From Microcaldota archaeon (GTDB lineage: Archaea; Micrarchaeota; Micrarchaeia; Micrarchaeales; Micrarchaeaceae), in assembly GCA_021801355.1 (NCBI GenBank), contig JAJYYB010000010.1, forward strand, positions 40,272 to 104,271: 64,000 nt of DNA, given 5' to 3'. Positions 35,096-44,193 of this stretch are shown piece after piece. Within the stretch, counting starts at the first letter, position 1. Each line of letters begins with the position of its first letter. The position numbers and the translations under genes were made by a program. The notes below the pieces were generated by a model. It did no database searches. It saw only the letters and a list, made by a program, of their open reading frames with translations, and was not told where the DNA came from.

Positions 35096-36673
35096 ATGAA
35101 AGCAAAAAACAAATCACGCAGAAGCACTAAAACTCTAGATTTAGGTGTTGAGCATGCCGGTATAGCATCTTTTGTATTCATAGCAAAAGTAATTTCTTTA
35201 GCTATGGGCGGAGTTATGCTTATTACTATTACAAGATTGCTTGGCCCGGCGCAATATGGGATTTATACGCTTGCCTTGGCCATTTCCGGTTTTGTGATCG
35301 GTTTTGGCTCCTTGAATACTTCTGCTTATTTCAACAAGAATATACCGAAATTTTTGGCTAACGGTCAGATTAAGCGTATAGGAGTTATTATTGGCGACAA
35401 TCTGATATTCCTTTGCGCATTGTCTCTTTTGCTTATTTTTATAGGAGGGATATTCGCGGATGACATATCAAAAATTATATTCGGTTCGGTATCTTATGTG
35501 TTATATGTATACTTGGCCTTGTTTGGCGTACTATGGTATATTTTGTACGCAACTTTTTCGGCAGTGCTCGTAAGTTTCGGGGTAGCTAAAGAGGTAGGGA
35601 TTTCTTCTGCATCAAGCTTAGTTTTCCAAGCGATATTGAGCACGTCACTTGTGGTGCTAGGTTTTGGCGCGGCTGGAGCCATTCTTGGATGGGATGCAGG
35701 GTTTTTGATCGCGTTTTTGATTGTGATTTACTATATAAGCAGGCATGTGCGGATAGAATTAGATATACACGGTATGATAGAACGTTTACGTGAAGTTATA
35801 ACGTTTTCCATCCCTTTGACTGCTGCATCTGTCATAAGCACGTTGGCCAGTAATTTTGTTGTTATATTTTTTGGGATACTTTTAATATCTACAAGCGCTA
35901 TAGGTCAATACGGAATTGCGGCGAAGGTCGGCCAAGTTTTTGATACGGTAAGCGGGTCGATAAGCATTGTGCTCATACCAATGTTCGCTACTGCGATATA
36001 CAATAAGCACAGCATATCAAAAGTCAACAAACTGTACCATAACACGCTTTATTATAACCTTATTTTTACAACTCCGCTTGTTGTATATGCTACCGTACTT
36101 TCGAGTGACATCATATTCACGGTATTTACATACACTTACACGCTGGCGATAGTGTATATGCCTTTGATTAGCATCGGCATGCTCATATCGATCCTATGGA
36201 ATGCGGCTTTCTATATGATAGTTAGTCTTGGGCGTGTAGAGAAAGTATTAAGATTTACGTTGATTGCCACTACCGTGCAAATTTTGTCTGTAATAGTACT
36301 TGGGATAACTTTCGGCGTTATCGGAGTAATAGTTGCTTACTTTTACATAGGCAATGTAGTCTTCTGTTTACTTTATTTCAGGGAATTGAGTACGTTTGGC
36401 ATACGGATAAAATTAAGGCCGATACTTAAAGTCATCAGTTCTAATCTAATTTTGGGCATAGTTTTAGCGCCTTTAATCTTCTTGCAGATACGCGCTTTGT
36501 ATGTGCTCATTATGGGAATTTTTATATGCATTATTGTATATCCAGTTGCGCTGGTTAAGACTGGCGCCTTAACCAATAAGGATATTTATGTACTTTATAG
36601 GACAAGCAGCAGGATGCCATTTGTTGGCGGAATTTTTAGGGCAATTTTGCAGTACAGTGAATTTTTCCTGTAA
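35096..36673 (+). CDS. Wzx/MATE-like polysaccharide flippase
   Basis: It is predicted to move lipid-linked glycans across the membrane. The 525-residue protein has about 12-14 membrane segments. The N-terminus has the family-typical SFVFIAKVISLAMGGVMLIT and LLGPAQYGIYTLALAISGF (about 45-65). No other domain is attached. It stands alone, read toward a convergent epimerase gene, in the AT-rich part of the island. Confidence 0.9.
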   Translation: MKAKNKSRRSTKTLDLGVEHAGIASFVFIAKVISLAMGGVMLITITRLLGPAQYGIYTLALAISGFVIGFGSLNTSAYFNKNIPKFLANGQIKRIGVIIGDNLIFLCALSLLLIFIGGIFADDISKIIFGSVSYVLYVYLALFGVLWYILYATFSAVLVSFGVAKEVGISSASSLVFQAILSTSLVVLGFGAAGAILGWDAGFLIAFLIVIYYISRHVRIELDIHGMIERLREVITFSIPLTAASVISTLASNFVVIFFGILLISTSAIGQYGIAAKVGQVFDTVSGSISIVLIPMFATAIYNKHSISKVNKLYHNTLYYNLIFTTPLVVYATVLSSDIIFTVFTYTYTLAIVYMPLISIGMLISILWNAAFYMIVSLGRVEKVLRFTLIATTVQILSVIVLGITFGVIGVIVAYFYIGNVVFCLLYFRELSTFGIRIKLRPILKVISSNLILGIVLAPLIFLQIRALYVLIMGIFICIIVYPVALVKTGALTNKDIYVLYRTSSRMPFVGGIFRAILQYSEFFL

Positions 36674-36703
36674 AACAAACTTATAATTTGCAATATACTT
36701 TAT

Positions 36704-37621
36704 TTATACTGTTTGAAGTAAAATTTTGCTTATCCCATTCTTGACAGAAGTAAACTTAAACTTGCCTATCGTATCCAAGAGCCTTTTTGTATCGGCTTTT
36801 GTCAAATATTGATAGCTTGATAGCGGATTTTTGATGTAAATCTTATTGCTTTTGTTTATGATATTAGCTATCTCTTCGTATTGTATCGCCGTTCCTGTTC
36901 CGACATTGTATATAGGTTCCTTACCTCGCTCGAGGAGCAATAATGCTATCTCAGCTACGTCTTCCACATATATGAAATCCCTTGCTTGGCTGCCGTCCCC
37001 ATAGATGACTAATGGTCTGCCGTTCGCGTTTTCCCTAATAAAGATTGACATTATGCTAGCATAATCTCCCTTTTCGTTTTCACCAAGGCCGAATACATTG
37101 AAAAACCGCATGCCGATTATGTCCATCTTGTAGATATCGCTGTACGAATCGGCTACCATTTCGTTTATCAGTTTTGATTTGGCGTAGTGGTTCCTCTGTT
37201 TCTTTATGTCTATGTAAGAACCCTCAGAGAACCCTGTATCGCCCGTGTAGACTGCTGCACTTGATGCATAGATCACCTTTTTTACGCCGTTCAGTCGTGC
37301 CGCGTCAAGTATGTTTATGAAACCATCGACGTTTATTGCATAGCATTTGTTTGGATCCTTTTCGAATTCAACGTTCGAAGTTATCGCTGCGAGATGTATT
37401 ATTTTTTGCACGCCTTTTGTAGCTTCATTAACAAGTTCGGGGTTTCTTATGTCGCCCACGAAAGTTTTGACGCCTTCTATGTGACATTCTTTGCGGTCAA
37501 GTCCGACTACTTCGTATCCTTCGTTAACTGCATGGCGCGCGATGTTACCCCCTATAAAGCCAGAGCATCCAGTAACGAGAAGTTTCCCTTTTCGATTATT
37601 TTTAGCCGACAAATCATTCAC
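36704..37621 (-). CDS. NDP-sugar epimerase/dehydratase (extended SDR)
   Basis: The 305-residue protein has LLVTGCSGFIGGNIAR for NAD binding, SSAAVYTG, YAKSK as catalytic Tyr-Lys (about 147-151), and YGDGSQARDFIYVEDV. It resembles UDP-glucose 4-epimerases and GDP-mannose-type dehydratases; the exact sugar cannot be read. It starts with a GTG that overlaps the end of the heptose kinase gene by 8 bases, so a role in modifying the activated heptose is plausible. It is the last gene of the heptose operon. Confidence 0.82.
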   Translation of the reverse strand: MNDLSAKNNRKGKLLVTGCSGFIGGNIARHAVNEGYEVVGLDRKECHIEGVKTFVGDIRNPELVNEATKGVQKIIHLAAITSNVEFEKDPNKCYAINVDGFINILDAARLNGVKKVIYASSAAVYTGDTGFSEGSYIDIKKQRNHYAKSKLINEMVADSYSDIYKMDIIGMRFFNVFGLGENEKGDYASIMSIFIRENANGRPLVIYGDGSQARDFIYVEDVAEIALLLLERGKEPIYNVGTGTAIQYEEIANIINKSNKIYIKNPLSSYQYLTKADTKRLLDTIGKFKFTSVKNGISKILLQTV

Positions 37622-38591
37622 CTACGTAAACTACGCGGCTGCCTTCAGCCTCAAACTCGAACGGCTCTTCCCTTAGTTTTGGAAGTGCCTTTTTGATAGC
37701 GGCATGCTTATCAGGGGAAGCGAACATTAGTAAAAACCCTCCGCCGCCTGCCCCTACAAGCTTGCCGCCTTCTGCGCCAAGTTTAATGGCCTTTTTGTAC
37801 ATCTTGTCTATTGATGAGTCTGATATGCCTTCGCTTAGAGTTTTCTTAAGCTGCCAGTTCTCATCCAGGAGTCGGCCTGTCACAAGCCATTTGCCGCTGC
37901 GCAGTGAATCGAATAGTCTGTATGAGATATCACGCATGGAGTTGTACGCTGTTATGTGACTATTTATTGAGGTAATCTGTTTTGTGTGGATGCTAGCTGA
38001 ACTACGTTGCGTTCCCGTGTATAGTAGCATTAGGTGCTTCCTTAAAAGTCCGTAATGATTCTCCTTTGCCACTATTGGCGTTATAACAACGCTGTCGTCT
38101 TTATTGAACTCCATGAGCTTAATGCCCCCATAGGCGGCCATATATTGATCCTGTTTCCCTCCCGGTTCCTTGAGTATGCCCCTCTCGATATGGACTGCCT
38201 CTTCGGCAAGTTCCTTGGGGCTTACAAACTCTCCTTTCCAAGCATGCAATGCATTTAGTAGTCCTACCAGGAATGTGCTGCTTGATCCAAGACCTGTGCC
38301 TCCGGATGGTATATCGGATATGCTAACAATTTCTATGCCACCGTCTATTTCCAGTAACTTCAGCGCTTCTCTTACGCTAGGATGATTTATTTTGTCAACG
38401 CTGTCGACTATTTCGGTCCTTGAATAGCTGACTCTTATATGGTTGTCAAATTTCTTGTTTACTACTATGTGGATGTACTTATTGATTGCAGCAGAAACGA
38501 CCGCACCGTTATTGTATTTTCTGTAGTAACCTGGCATGTCTGTCCCGCCACCTACAAATGTTATCCTCAATGGCGTCTTTGTCATTATCAT
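37614..38591 (-). CDS. hddA: D-glycero-D-manno-heptose 7-phosphate kinase (HddA-type GHMP kinase)
   Basis: It phosphorylates C1 of heptose-7-phosphate to make the 1,7-bisphosphate. The GHMP fold is seen: TPLRITFVGGGTDMPGYY at the N-terminus, IPSGGTGLGSSSTFLVGLL (ATP loop, about 90-108), EPGGKQDQYMAAYGG, and GAGGGGFLLMFA near the C-terminus. These are the features of the HddA group. I chose the ATG at 38591 (325 residues); an ATG two codons later and a TTG upstream also exist. With gmhA and gmhB in the same operon the assignment is well supported. Confidence 0.88.
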   Translation of the reverse strand: MIMTKTPLRITFVGGGTDMPGYYRKYNNGAVVSAAINKYIHIVVNKKFDNHIRVSYSRTEIVDSVDKINHPSVREALKLLEIDGGIEIVSISDIPSGGTGLGSSSTFLVGLLNALHAWKGEFVSPKELAEEAVHIERGILKEPGGKQDQYMAAYGGIKLMEFNKDDSVVITPIVAKENHYGLLRKHLMLLYTGTQRSSASIHTKQITSINSHITAYNSMRDISYRLFDSLRSGKWLVTGRLLDENWQLKKTLSEGISDSSIDKMYKKAIKLGAEGGKLVGAGGGGFLLMFASPDKHAAIKKALPKLREEPFEFEAEGSRVVYVGE

Positions 38592-38619
38592 GCGTTCGCC
38601 GTACAAGATCAATCAGCCT

Positions 38620-39540
38620 TCACTTCCCTACTAAAAGTTTTGATATGCCTTCGTCAAGGTCGATGCGTGACTTGAACTTTATTAGTTTTTCTGCCTTTGA
38701 TGTGTCGGCGAGCGTCTCCATCACATAATTGCTCGTAGGCATTTTGATGTATTTGGGTTTGATGTTTGTTCCCATAGCATTGTTTAGCTTATCGACAAGC
38801 TCATTTAGGCTATAGCTTTTGCCTGTCCCGACGTTGAATATGTCGAAGCCCTTTATTACTGAGGCCTTTATTAGTGCATCAACTACATCCTCGACGAAAA
38901 CGAAGTCGCGCCTTTGGAGCCCATCGCCGTATATCACTGGCTGCTCTCCCTTTTTCATGGCCCATATGAACTGTGTAACCAGATTGGCGTACTCTTTTTT
39001 AGCCTCTTCATGCCAACCGTAAACAGAGAAGAAACGCATCGCCGCGATGTTGGCGCCGAAAAGTTTTGCGTATAGTTCAGATAATCTCTCGGCCGATATC
39101 CTTCCCTCGGTGTAATAGTCGCTTACTGGGGGCACTATGCTTTCCTTGTGAGGCGGCGTTACGCCGTTGTATATTGATGATGTCGAAGCGAAAACCATTG
39201 TGGCTTTATGCTGCTTGACGTATTCGAGTATGTTTATGTTTCCTTCTACGACCTCGTTTAAAAGATTCGGGTTATTCTTATACATTGGTGAGGACGAATA
39301 CATGCCGAGATGGAATATTAGGTCTACGTCCAAATTGTGCTTCGCTATGTTTTTAATATCATCTTCGATGAAAGTCACATTTCCGGTCTTCTTGGCGGCT
39401 TCTAGATTCTTGACTGATCCTGTATTAAGGTTGTCTATAACGTAAACTTTATTGTCCTTGGCGAGCCTCTCAACTAGGTTACTGCCTATAAATCCGGCTC
39501 CCCCGGTTACGAGCACCTTTCTTCCCTTTATATCCTCCAT
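38620..39540 (-). CDS. NDP-sugar epimerase/dehydratase (extended SDR)
   Basis: The 306-residue protein starts at ATG 39540, preceded by GGTG as ribosome-binding site. It has VLVTGGAGFIGSNLVERL, ASTSSIYNG, a Tyr-Lys replaced region around DYYTEGRISAERL, and YGDGLQRRDFVFVEDVVDAL. The usual YxxxK pair reads Y-Y-x-x-x-R near residue 142 (DYYTEGR), so the catalytic Lys is unclear; this is worth checking. It lies between gmhA and hddA. Confidence 0.8.
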   Translation of the reverse strand: MEDIKGRKVLVTGGAGFIGSNLVERLAKDNKVYVIDNLNTGSVKNLEAAKKTGNVTFIEDDIKNIAKHNLDVDLIFHLGMYSSSPMYKNNPNLLNEVVEGNINILEYVKQHKATMVFASTSSIYNGVTPPHKESIVPPVSDYYTEGRISAERLSELYAKLFGANIAAMRFFSVYGWHEEAKKEYANLVTQFIWAMKKGEQPVIYGDGLQRRDFVFVEDVVDALIKASVIKGFDIFNVGTGKSYSLNELVDKLNNAMGTNIKPKYIKMPTSNYVMETLADTSKAEKLIKFKSRIDLDEGISKLLVGK

Positions 39541-39578
39541 TTGAACACCTTTAATAAACAGCATTTGTTTGAATTTGA

Positions 39579-40136
39579 TTATAATCTATCTTCCACGATT
39601 TTTGATATCATATGGCCAACCGCTATGTGGACTTCCTGTATCACTGAGGTCCTAGCGCTATTGACCTTAAGTATGTATTTTGCCTTGCCGGCCAACTTTC
39701 CCCCGCTCTTGCCAGTAAATACTATTGTCAGGCAACCTAGCTCGTTGGCTTTGTCTATGGCCTTGATAACATTTTCTGAGTTGCCGCTTGTTGATATGCC
39801 TATTACAATGTCATCTTTATGAGCGAAAGCCTCAACCTGCCTTGAATAAACAAGGTCGTAACCGTAATCATTGCCTATGGCAGTCAGGGATGACGTATTC
39901 GCATGTAGAGCAAGCGCAGGCATCGGCTTTCTGTCCTTCTCAAAACGGCAAACGAACTCTGCCGCTATATGTTGAGCGTCGGCGGCGCTGCCCCCATTGC
40001 CGAACAATATGAGCTTATTTCCGTTTAGCATCCTTTCAGCTATATCCTCCCCCATTTTAGATATGAATTCAGGATCAACTGAAAGCCTAGCATCTACGCC
40101 TTCCTTTATATATTCTTTAATTTTTTTAACGTCCAT
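39579..40136 (-). CDS. gmhA: Sedoheptulose-7-phosphate isomerase (GmhA)
   Basis: It converts sedoheptulose-7-phosphate to D-glycero-D-manno-heptose-7-phosphate, the first step to activated heptose. The 185-residue SIS-domain protein has LFGNGGSAADAQHIAAEF (about 44-61), GISTSGNSENVIKAI (about 113-127) and a late VIQEVHIAVGHMI with metal-binding Glu/His. Its length and motifs match the family. The substrate could come from transaldolase and transketolase encoded 7-10 kb away. Confidence 0.93.
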   Translation of the reverse strand: MDVKKIKEYIKEGVDARLSVDPEFISKMGEDIAERMLNGNKLILFGNGGSAADAQHIAAEFVCRFEKDRKPMPALALHANTSSLTAIGNDYGYDLVYSRQVEAFAHKDDIVIGISTSGNSENVIKAIDKANELGCLTIVFTGKSGGKLAGKAKYILKVNSARTSVIQEVHIAVGHMISKIVEDRL

Positions 40137-40239
40137 TAAGACAACCGTTTTACCATAATGCTGGAACTTTTACCATTTGGTTTTAAGACTATAAATATTT
40201 GCCTTGAGATACAATGCCGTTTCAAATCGCCCATCTTTC

Positions 40240-41202
40240 CTAACGAATTTCTTCTGTTAGTATTTCTATCGCATGTTTTATCACTTCGTCTGAAGTCTTG
40301 TATTTTAGTTTTATATGCAGGCTTAACATTTTGCTGTTGTCCATGTATGTATTAGGGACATCTCCTGGCCAGCCCTGTTCTGTGCCTGTATATTTTATTT
40401 TGGCGTTAGGTGCAACCTTTGCTATTACAGAGCTGGCTATATTCGCTACGCTGCTTTGGCCGAAAGTTGCTAGGTTCAATATTGCTGCCGGAGTTGAATT
40501 TTCATACCCTGCTAGGATTGCGTTAACGCAGTCTATAACATCTATGTAAGCCTTGCGCTGCTTGCCGTTGCCCAGAACCGTAAGATATTTGCTATCATTT
40601 TTCAATTTTCTTATGAAATCAACAATCACGCCGTGCGTCTGGTTTCGGCCGACTACGTTAGCGAACCTATATATTCGGTAGTCAATTCCGTATAGGCCAT
40701 TATACGCGGTAATCAGTCCCTCGCAAGCTAGCTTTGAAGCAGCGTACAGTGATATTGGTTTGAGCGGGCCGTAAGTCTCCGGTGTCGGCTTTATATCCGC
40801 CCTTCCATAAACGGCGCTAGAAGATGAATATAATATGGCGTTCACATCGTTAAACCTTGCGGCTTCTAGCAGGTTATGCGTGGCTATAGGGCCTTGCTCG
40901 ATGTCTAGTTCTGTGTCTTTGGTACCGCGCTGTATGTCAGGATTCGCAGCGAAATGCACGATTATGTCAGGCTTCTCTGCCTTCATCGCCTTGTTAAGCA
41001 GCTTTTTGTCTAGCAAATCGCCTTTTACAAAACGAAAATTTTTACTTTGTATGAATTGCTTGACCAAAGAGTATTTACCTGAACTGAGGTTATCGTACAC
41101 AATTACCCTATCCGCCTTATCTATTATCTGGCTTACCAAGTTGCTGCCTATGAAACCTGCGCCACCTGTTACTAGAACGGTATTACCGGCTATTTTCCCC
41201 AT
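40240..41202 (-). CDS. NDP-sugar 4-epimerase-like protein (extended SDR)
   Basis: The 320-residue protein has VLVTGGAGFIGSNLVSQI, SSSSAVYGRAD, YAASK as catalytic Tyr-Lys (about 148-152) and RFANVVGRNQTHGVIVDF, close to archaeal UDP-glucose/GalNAc 4-epimerases. The ATG at 41202 is preceded by GGGTGGCTC, a good ribosome-binding site. It directly follows gmhB. Confidence 0.85.
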   Translation of the reverse strand: MGKIAGNTVLVTGGAGFIGSNLVSQIIDKADRVIVYDNLSSGKYSLVKQFIQSKNFRFVKGDLLDKKLLNKAMKAEKPDIIVHFAANPDIQRGTKDTELDIEQGPIATHNLLEAARFNDVNAILYSSSSAVYGRADIKPTPETYGPLKPISLYAASKLACEGLITAYNGLYGIDYRIYRFANVVGRNQTHGVIVDFIRKLKNDSKYLTVLGNGKQRKAYIDVIDCVNAILAGYENSTPAAILNLATFGQSSVANIASSVIAKVAPNAKIKYTGTEQGWPGDVPNTYMDNSKMLSLHIKLKYKTSDEVIKHAIEILTEEIR

Positions 41203-41217
41203 TGAAGAGCCACCCAA

Positions 41218-41751
41218 TCATAATTCAGTTGTTGCTTTTTCTTGCGACCTTATTATACTTAGGACTTCAGAGAACGTATCTGCGGTAAAATCTGGTTTTA
41301 TCTCAGTTTTAGTGCCCCTGACTTTTATGCTACGCACGCCCGCATATTTCGCCATTTCTATGTCTATTTCAGCATCACCAATCACAAAGGATTTATTTAT
41401 ATCTATCTCAAAATCGCGTTTGGCGTCTTCCAACATCCCGGTCTTTGGCTTTCTGCACCTGCAACCTGTGTCAGGCATATGAGGGCAGTAGTATATCGCA
41501 TCGATCCTCCCGCCCCTCGTCCCTATTTCGCGCTTTATCTTTTCGTGCATGAGAGCAAGGTCCTTTTCAGTGAAGTAGCCCCTTGCTATCCCGGACTGGT
41601 TCGTGACTATTATTATGTAGTATCGCTTGCTGAGTTCTTTAATAGGGTCGTAGACGTCGTCGTATATCGATATCTCGTCAGCGCTCTTGCAGTAGGGGCA
41701 ATCCCGATTTATTGTGCCGTCCCTATCTATGAACAAGGCTGGTTTCCCCAT
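41218..41751 (-). CDS. gmhB: D-glycero-D-manno-heptose-1,7-bisphosphate 7-phosphatase (GmhB-type HAD)
   Basis: It removes the 7-phosphate from heptose bisphosphate. The 177-residue HAD phosphatase has FIDRDGTINRDCPYCKSA (catalytic Asp pair), IIVTNQSGIARGYF, the Cys/His zinc loop CPHMPDTGCRCRKPKTGM (about 95-112) and KSFVIGDAEID. The C-x-H...C-x-C loop is specific to the GmhB/HisB-N group. It leads into the epimerase-gmhA-epimerase-hddA run. Confidence 0.92.
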   Translation of the reverse strand: MGKPALFIDRDGTINRDCPYCKSADEISIYDDVYDPIKELSKRYYIIIVTNQSGIARGYFTEKDLALMHEKIKREIGTRGGRIDAIYYCPHMPDTGCRCRKPKTGMLEDAKRDFEIDINKSFVIGDAEIDIEMAKYAGVRSIKVRGTKTEIKPDFTADTFSEVLSIIRSQEKATTEL

Positions 41752-41757
41752 AATCGC

Positions 41758-44100
41758 TCATCGCATCGAGAAAGTTATGTTTTCCACGCTTACTGGAGTG
41801 AACGCCCCGTTATATTGCGCTATGAAGTACAGGACATTGCCATCCGGACCCGAAATAAGCGTTGTGTTAAGCTGATAAAGGTTGTTGGCTAAAGTTACAT
41901 TGAACTCCGCTATGGGCTTGGCGCCAGATGATGTGCCCACGGCAACGTAAAGTGTCGCAGTAGGCGTCTGGATTGAGGATGCGCGGAACCTTATCGCCGT
42001 TGGAACCGTATGCGTCTGGTACGAGTTGATAAGCGCATTTATGGAGCTGCCCTTGCTGACATTCGCATATGGGGCGTAGACGATAATATCGCCGTTGCCG
42101 TAAGGCACCCAAACCGTTTCCGTGCTGCCGTTCGCAGCCTGCACCGATCCTGTCTCCCACTGGTTGAAATCCGGATAAGCTACGAAGCTCCTGAACTTTG
42201 AAACGTTTATCGCAGATGTTGCACTGAAAGCGATTGTAGTATTATCATTGTAAACTGGAGTGCCGAATACGGTGTATAGATAACTTTCCAGTTCGGAGAG
42301 TTCGTTTTGGTTGTAAGCGCTCTTGGCCACGCTGACGAAAGCCGTGCGGTAGTTGTAAAGCGTGAGCAGCGTTTCGTTTGTGTAATTCTCGTTCACAGGG
42401 GACGGATAGTAATAGAATCCTAGTCCGGACTCCAGGTTTGTGGCCTGCTGCGCTAGCGGTATGTTGTATACAGAGTCTTCCTGCGTGGTGTTCTCCCTTG
42501 TCGTATATCCGCCTATTATCGGCTTGTCCATCGCCGTTGTGTAGAACTCCGCTATCCCGGGATAGAGCTCCGGCATCGTCTGATTGATTATTATCGGCAG
42601 TTGCAGAACGGAGAAGTTGCCGCTTATGGAGCCGAGCTCAGAGTAAAATGATGGTATGGGCTGCACTGTGGTGGTTATCTGGCTGGCGAAGCTGGCAGAA
42701 AGAGGCATTCCATTATTCTCTATAAGGAACAGCAGCGAGATCAGGCATATCGCGCCTATCCTTTTCAGCCTCAGGTCGCTTTCCTTTGCAGATGCAATCC
42801 GCCCGTGCAGTTCCTTCACTCCGAATGCGGCGAGTATGCTTAGCGCGAGCGTGGCTATAAGATCGAACCTGCCGGGCTCCCTTATTATCTCAACGACAGG
42901 TATGTATTTGAGCAGATAGTAGAGGCTTGGCACTCCGGTTGAGACCCCGCCGATCTGTATTATTGGCCCCAGCGCAAGTATCAGGAATATGGCCGCGATG
43001 GCTATCCACATCGCATGCTTCCTCCAATCCTTGTATAAGCCAAGCAAGGCAAGCGCTATGACGCTGTAGCCTATGTACGTTGATGTCTCGCCCACGTTTC
43101 CGTGGTATATGTCTATGTAAGAAAGCGAGATATTGTGGAATATTCCGTTGTCATATCCGGGCAGGAAGAAAGAGAACAGGTCTGCGCTCCATAGCATATT
43201 GTGCTGCACATCATTTAGCGCGTTGGCGGTGCTTAGGCCGCCAGGAGCGAGAATGCCTTGCAATATTGGTATGAATGCCCATATCCCTATTAAGAACGTT
43301 ATAACGAAGAATGCCGCTACGGAAAGGATGAACTGCCTGTTTATTATTTTGACTCTCGATTCCTTGCCTATCGCGTACCAAAGCGCTATTATCAGCATTG
43401 CAATGAACACCATTATTGCCTGCTCTATGTCGCCCATGAACATCGTCAATACCATGCATGCAGATACGCCGAATGCGTTCAGGTACTTGTCATTTTCCCT
43501 TATCATGCGCAGGAAGAAGTATATGGCGAGAGGGACCCATTCCAGATTCGCGTATTCAAGGTGGCCGTATGCCTGCGCTATATGGAATGCGCTGAAAGTG
43601 AATACCAAACCTGCGAAGAAGGCGGCGTACCTGTTCTCTGTTATATAATCTGCGAGTATGAACATGCCTATGCCGGATAGGACGAAGCCGAAGAAGAAGA
43701 TCAGGTTGTACGAGAACTCTAGGCTTATGGCGCTAAATGGGTATGCCAGCGCGGAGGCTATCGGTATCATGGTTTCGTAGATAAGATTTGCGCCCACAGG
43801 CCAGAAAACCAGATTTGTGCTCCATATGCTCTGATGTGCCGAGAAGATGGAGTTTCCTACGAACCAGATGTGCCATAGCATCTGGTATATGTCGCCGCCG
43901 GTTCCGGCAACTGTTGTTGTGATATTTGTTGTCAACGGCCAGAAATTAATCAGCGATATTACTAGGTAAATGAGGGCCGCTATGCCCAGTACGCGCAAGT
44001 TCGCCTTAAGCCAGCCCGCCGTATTTTTGCAGTATTTGCTTATGCTTCCTTGCATGATAGGATTTTGCGTGACCTTTCCGATTTGGGCTTCATCCATCAA
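41758..44100 (-). CDS. GT-C type membrane glycosyltransferase-like protein
   Basis: The 780-residue protein has about 12 membrane segments in its first 500 residues, then an outer domain of about 280 residues with many NxS/T sequons. After the first membrane segment lies AGTGGDIYQMLWHIWFV, and later FMGDIEQAIM, acidic positions in outer loops like those used by GT-C enzymes. It may add a sugar or glycan from a lipid donor outside the cell; family membership is inferred from topology. It ends 6 bases before gmhB and starts the heptose operon. Confidence 0.7.
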   Translation of the reverse strand: MMDEAQIGKVTQNPIMQGSISKYCKNTAGWLKANLRVLGIAALIYLVISLINFWPLTTNITTTVAGTGGDIYQMLWHIWFVGNSIFSAHQSIWSTNLVFWPVGANLIYETMIPIASALAYPFSAISLEFSYNLIFFFGFVLSGIGMFILADYITENRYAAFFAGLVFTFSAFHIAQAYGHLEYANLEWVPLAIYFFLRMIRENDKYLNAFGVSACMVLTMFMGDIEQAIMVFIAMLIIALWYAIGKESRVKIINRQFILSVAAFFVITFLIGIWAFIPILQGILAPGGLSTANALNDVQHNMLWSADLFSFFLPGYDNGIFHNISLSYIDIYHGNVGETSTYIGYSVIALALLGLYKDWRKHAMWIAIAAIFLILALGPIIQIGGVSTGVPSLYYLLKYIPVVEIIREPGRFDLIATLALSILAAFGVKELHGRIASAKESDLRLKRIGAICLISLLFLIENNGMPLSASFASQITTTVQPIPSFYSELGSISGNFSVLQLPIIINQTMPELYPGIAEFYTTAMDKPIIGGYTTRENTTQEDSVYNIPLAQQATNLESGLGFYYYPSPVNENYTNETLLTLYNYRTAFVSVAKSAYNQNELSELESYLYTVFGTPVYNDNTTIAFSATSAINVSKFRSFVAYPDFNQWETGSVQAANGSTETVWVPYGNGDIIVYAPYANVSKGSSINALINSYQTHTVPTAIRFRASSIQTPTATLYVAVGTSSGAKPIAEFNVTLANNLYQLNTTLISGPDGNVLYFIAQYNGAFTPVSVENITFSMR

Positions 44101-44193
44101 AAAACACGCGAAGTATTTGCAATTTATTAACTATTCAATAAAAAAACATAAATAACCTTTTAGGATAGAAATAGACTATTGATTGATGATTTG

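Noticed and set aside
40835..41482. Plus-strand frame of 215 residues
   Set aside because: Antisense to gmhB and an epimerase, both with complete motifs.
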